A stretch of DNA of 64,000 nt from Endoryza foliicola. GTDB taxonomy: Bacteria; Bacteroidota; Bacteroidia; Chitinophagales; Chitinophagaceae. The stretch spans positions 1,550,001 through 1,614,000 of the forward strand of contig OZ245715.1 in NCBI GenBank assembly GCA_965226965.1, written 5' to 3'. The first letter of the stretch is position 1. Each line of letters starts with the position of its first letter. Both the position numbers and the translations under genes were made by a program. Positions 61,914-64,000 of this stretch are shown one piece after another. The notes below the pieces were generated by a model, which was given only the letters and a program-made list of their open reading frames with translations, did no database searches and had not been told where the DNA came from.

Positions 61914-63050
61914 TCAAAAGGGTTGGCCGTGCGTGAGTCTAATTAAAAACCGAGTGAATTTTGGGGAGAATTTTGCCGTTCTAACGAATAAATTCGTTAA
62001 AAAGCGACCGCCAAAAAGTGATTGAATCCAGCGACCCACCATTAATCTTTTCCCGAATTGCGCTTCCCATTGCTGATTGTATTGTTGCTCCATTTCAAAG
62101 CGATTGATCTTGTTTCGCAAAAATTCATCGATTTGATGAGCCGCCAGCTTGCTTCCATGCAAGGCCATGCTCATTCCATTGCCGCATAGGGGAGTGATCA
62201 ATCCTGCCGCATCTCCAATGAGCAACACATGATTTTCTACCCTTGTTTTTTTGTTGAATGAAATTCTAGAAATGGTCACCGGCTCTTCCCACACAAAACT
62301 GGCTTTGGAGAAAATTTCTTCCAAATAAGGGTTTTTCATTAAAATACTTTTCTCCATTTCTCGAATATCATTCTTGCTTTTACGCAAGTTTTCTGCGGTA
62401 GTGAGGTAGCACAAACAACACAAATCTTTTTCGATTCTTGATATTCCACAATACCCATTTTCAAAATTGTGTAAGGCAATGAGGTCGTCGGGGAAAGGAA
62501 GTTTAATGTGATATTTAACGCCAACATAGTGATTGAGTTTGTTGGGCCGCACTTGAGTAAACTGACGCTTCCACTTTACATCCAAATTGCTCCTTTTCCC
62601 AAAAGTGCCGGCACAAACGGCAGCTTCTGTTTCTCCTGCAGATGTAAATACTACAAAGCGTTGATTGCGAAATACCACATTCATTACTTTCACTCCTTCA
62701 AACAAATGCACTCCTTCTGCTTTAGCAGATTTAGCCAGCAATTCATCCAACATATACCTACTGATGCCAAATCCTCCTAAATCGAGTGGATGTTCTAACA
62801 ATAGACCATCGGGACCTGATACTTGAAGTCGCTGAATTTGCGGCAAGTTTAATTCAGAAAGCGGTACCCCTAATTCTTCTAAATGGTTCCAGCTTTCATG
62901 ACTTATGTATTCTCCGCATACTTTATGAAAAGGATAGGTTTCTCTTTCAAACAGAGCGACTTTGTAATTTTTCCGCGCGAGCTGAATGGAGAGTGATAGG
63001 CCGGCCAGTCCGCCTCCAATAATAACAATATCGTACTCTTGTTGAAGCAA
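61914..63050 (-). CDS. FAD-dependent oxidoreductase (geranylgeranyl-reductase-like)
   Basis: 378 residues. DIVIIGGGLAGLSLSIQLARKNY (7-29) is the FAD-binding motif; ERETYPFHKVCGEYISHESW follows, and LLIGDAAGLITPLCGNGMSMA (about 275-295) is the second FAD motif. The layout is typical of geranylgeranyl-reductase/halogenase-related monooxygenases. It is 10 bp downstream of a methyltransferase gene in a type III polyketide cluster and so is likely a tailoring enzyme. Confidence 0.85.
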   Translation of the reverse strand: MLQQEYDIVIIGGGLAGLSLSIQLARKNYKVALFERETYPFHKVCGEYISHESWNHLEELGVPLSELNLPQIQRLQVSGPDGLLLEHPLDLGGFGISRYMLDELLAKSAKAEGVHLFEGVKVMNVVFRNQRFVVFTSAGETEAAVCAGTFGKRSNLDVKWKRQFTQVRPNKLNHYVGVKYHIKLPFPDDLIALHNFENGYCGISRIEKDLCCLCYLTTAENLRKSKNDIREMEKSILMKNPYLEEIFSKASFVWEEPVTISRISFNKKTRVENHVLLIGDAAGLITPLCGNGMSMALHGSKLAAHQIDEFLRNKINRFEMEQQYNQQWEAQFGKRLMVGRWIQSLFGGRFLTNLFVRTAKFSPKFTRFLIRLTHGQPF

Positions 63051-63060
63051 TCGTTCTAAT

Positions 63061-63765
63061 TTAATGATGATGAACTATAAGCCAGCGAAAGGCCCATTTC
63101 CAAGACAGGTTCGCGTTGTCAATTTCTGCTTTTTTTAGCAGATCCGTCCACTCCAATTTAGAAAATCCTCTTAAAACACTTAATGGAGCATCGTTCTTAA
63201 CTAAATAACTTTTCGAAAAAAGACTTGTTAAGAACTTGATAGAGTGATATGCTAAGGGGTGCCTTTGCAAATCATTGATAAACCATCCAAAACCTGTATT
63301 CTCATTCATCCATTTTAATTGAGCCACCAATTCTGTATCTGTGAAATGATGACAAAACAAAGAAGAAAACAAAATGTCCGGTTTGTTTTCAAATTGCACT
63401 TTGCTGTAATCAGAGCAGATCCATTCAATGTTATAGCTGTGGTGCTTTTCTTTTCCGTAAGCAATACACCACGGGTTTAAATCTATCCCGATCAACTTAC
63501 AGTCAATCGAATGCTTTTTGCACCAATCTGCAACAACCCTCAAATTATCCCCACCACCACAGCCCAATTCTGCTATTACAATCGGGCGCTTTGCTGCTCG
63601 CATGCTTACTAATAAAGTTCTAAATCCTTCAACTGTTATAGCATGCCCACCCAAATGGGTGTTGATGAAATCGAGTTCCACCATATTGCGCCGAATATCC
63701 GCTTCCGGAATATCAGGTTGGTCGAGTAGTTCTTTTTGATAAGAACGATGGTTGAAATCAGGCAT
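63061..63765 (-). CDS. SAM-dependent methyltransferase of the polyketide cluster
   Basis: 234 residues. Motif I is IAELGCGGGDNLRVV, then IGIDLNPWCIAYGK (motif II-like) and ILFSSLFCHHFTDTELVAQL. It probably methylates a polyketide product. It overlaps the polyketide synthase gene end by 8 bp and is followed 10 bp later by the FAD oxidoreductase. Confidence 0.85.
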   Translation of the reverse strand: MPDFNHRSYQKELLDQPDIPEADIRRNMVELDFINTHLGGHAITVEGFRTLLVSMRAAKRPIVIAELGCGGGDNLRVVADWCKKHSIDCKLIGIDLNPWCIAYGKEKHHSYNIEWICSDYSKVQFENKPDILFSSLFCHHFTDTELVAQLKWMNENTGFGWFINDLQRHPLAYHSIKFLTSLFSKSYLVKNDAPLSVLRGFSKLEWTDLLKKAEIDNANLSWKWAFRWLIVHHH

Positions 63766-64000
63766 AACTTAAAGTAAAGGTTTCCATGGTAAGCCCCGGT
63801 CCAAAGGCTGCTCCCACAATGGTTGCCGGATTGTGAGCTGCATTCAAATGGTTTTCCCATATTCGTTTTAACACAAACAAAACAGTTGGCGAACTCATGT
63901 TTCCGTAGTCGTTTAAAACACCGTAACTGTTTTCAATTTTTGAACTTTCAATCCCTAGATTTTCCTTGATCACATCCAGTATTTTCTTTCCTCCCGGATG
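63758..64000 (-). CDS. Type III polyketide synthase, C-terminal part (5' end outside window)
   Basis: The last 80 codons of a chalcone-synthase-like enzyme. HPGGKKILDVI carries the catalytic His, and SYGVLNDYGNMSSPTVLFVL the catalytic Asn. The end is AAFGPGLTMETFTLSYA. These enzymes condense malonyl-CoA into resorcinols or pyrones. Its cluster with a methyltransferase and FAD oxidoreductase is common in Bacteroidota. The rest lies beyond 64000. Confidence 0.88.
   Translation of the reverse strand, partial: HPGGKKILDVIKENLGIESSKIENSYGVLNDYGNMSSPTVLFVLKRIWENHLNAAHNPATIVGAAFGPGLTMETFTLSYA

Overview
The window looks like a chromosomal segment of a Bacteroidota bacterium, most likely of the family Chitinophagaceae. 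The grounds are the TAnnTTTG-type -7 promoter elements seen in front of many genes, a TonB-dependent receptor with an N-terminal carboxypeptidase-regulatory domain, a type IX secretion sorting-domain protein, DUF4476, DUF2167 and DUF5723 proteins, an 813-residue fused aspartokinase/homoserine dehydrogenase, and AT-rich intergenic repeats. No tRNA, rRNA, CRISPR array, transposase or phage gene was recognised.

Layout. 1-1600: the end of an unidentified gene, then about 1.4 kb of repeat-rich DNA. 1667-22136: a large sulfur assimilation region with a TonB receptor, an OsmC protein plus an O-succinylhomoserine sulfhydrylase-like enzyme, an aldo/keto reductase, a siroheme-synthase/TauE fusion, a 5-aminolevulinate synthase, sulfite reductase, the cysH-cysD-cysN-SUMT operon, and a metY-metX-hom operon behind a SAM-I riboswitch and a cysteine-codon leader peptide. 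22355-31646: DUF2167, thrC, thrB, thrA (behind a threonine-codon leader peptide), and divergent ppc. 31996-36734: two orphan secreted proteins, uvrA and a deoxyribonucleotidase. 37155-50058: cell-envelope and housekeeping genes (sorting-domain protein, outer-membrane barrel, GNAT, rarA, S1 protease, alpha/beta hydrolase, aspS, two MtfA-like peptidases, FAD oxidoreductase). 50323-60278: a 1993-residue alpha-2-macroglobulin-like protein, DUF4476, YkuK-like, CoA-binding, GbsR-type regulator and a TonB-like protein. 60440-64000: DUF5723 and the edge of a type III polyketide synthase cluster.

How it works together. Sulfate would be activated by CysDN, reduced by the four-cysteine APS-type CysH and then by sulfite reductase. 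Siroheme for that enzyme would be supported by a local ALA synthase, SUMT and a precorrin-2 dehydrogenase domain. Sulfide is captured by MetY on O-acetylhomoserine made by Hom and MetX. ppc and the thr operon feed the aspartate family. A short dyad, TCTACT-N5-ARTAGR, recurs at the promoters of the sulfur genes (eight copies, the one at the aldo/keto reductase being weak) and is the best candidate for a regulon operator; its regulator is not in the window.

The most interesting observations are (i) a 25-codon leader peptide with six Cys codons upstream of metY, downstream of a SAM-I riboswitch with its own terminator; (ii) a 30-codon leader peptide with nine Thr codons upstream of thrA; (iii) the shared operator; and (iv) an ALA synthase and a siroheme-synthase/exporter fusion placed with sulfite reductase. 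Intergenic spaces carry dispersed composite repeats and two tandem arrays. All assignments come from reading the sequence; no database search was run.
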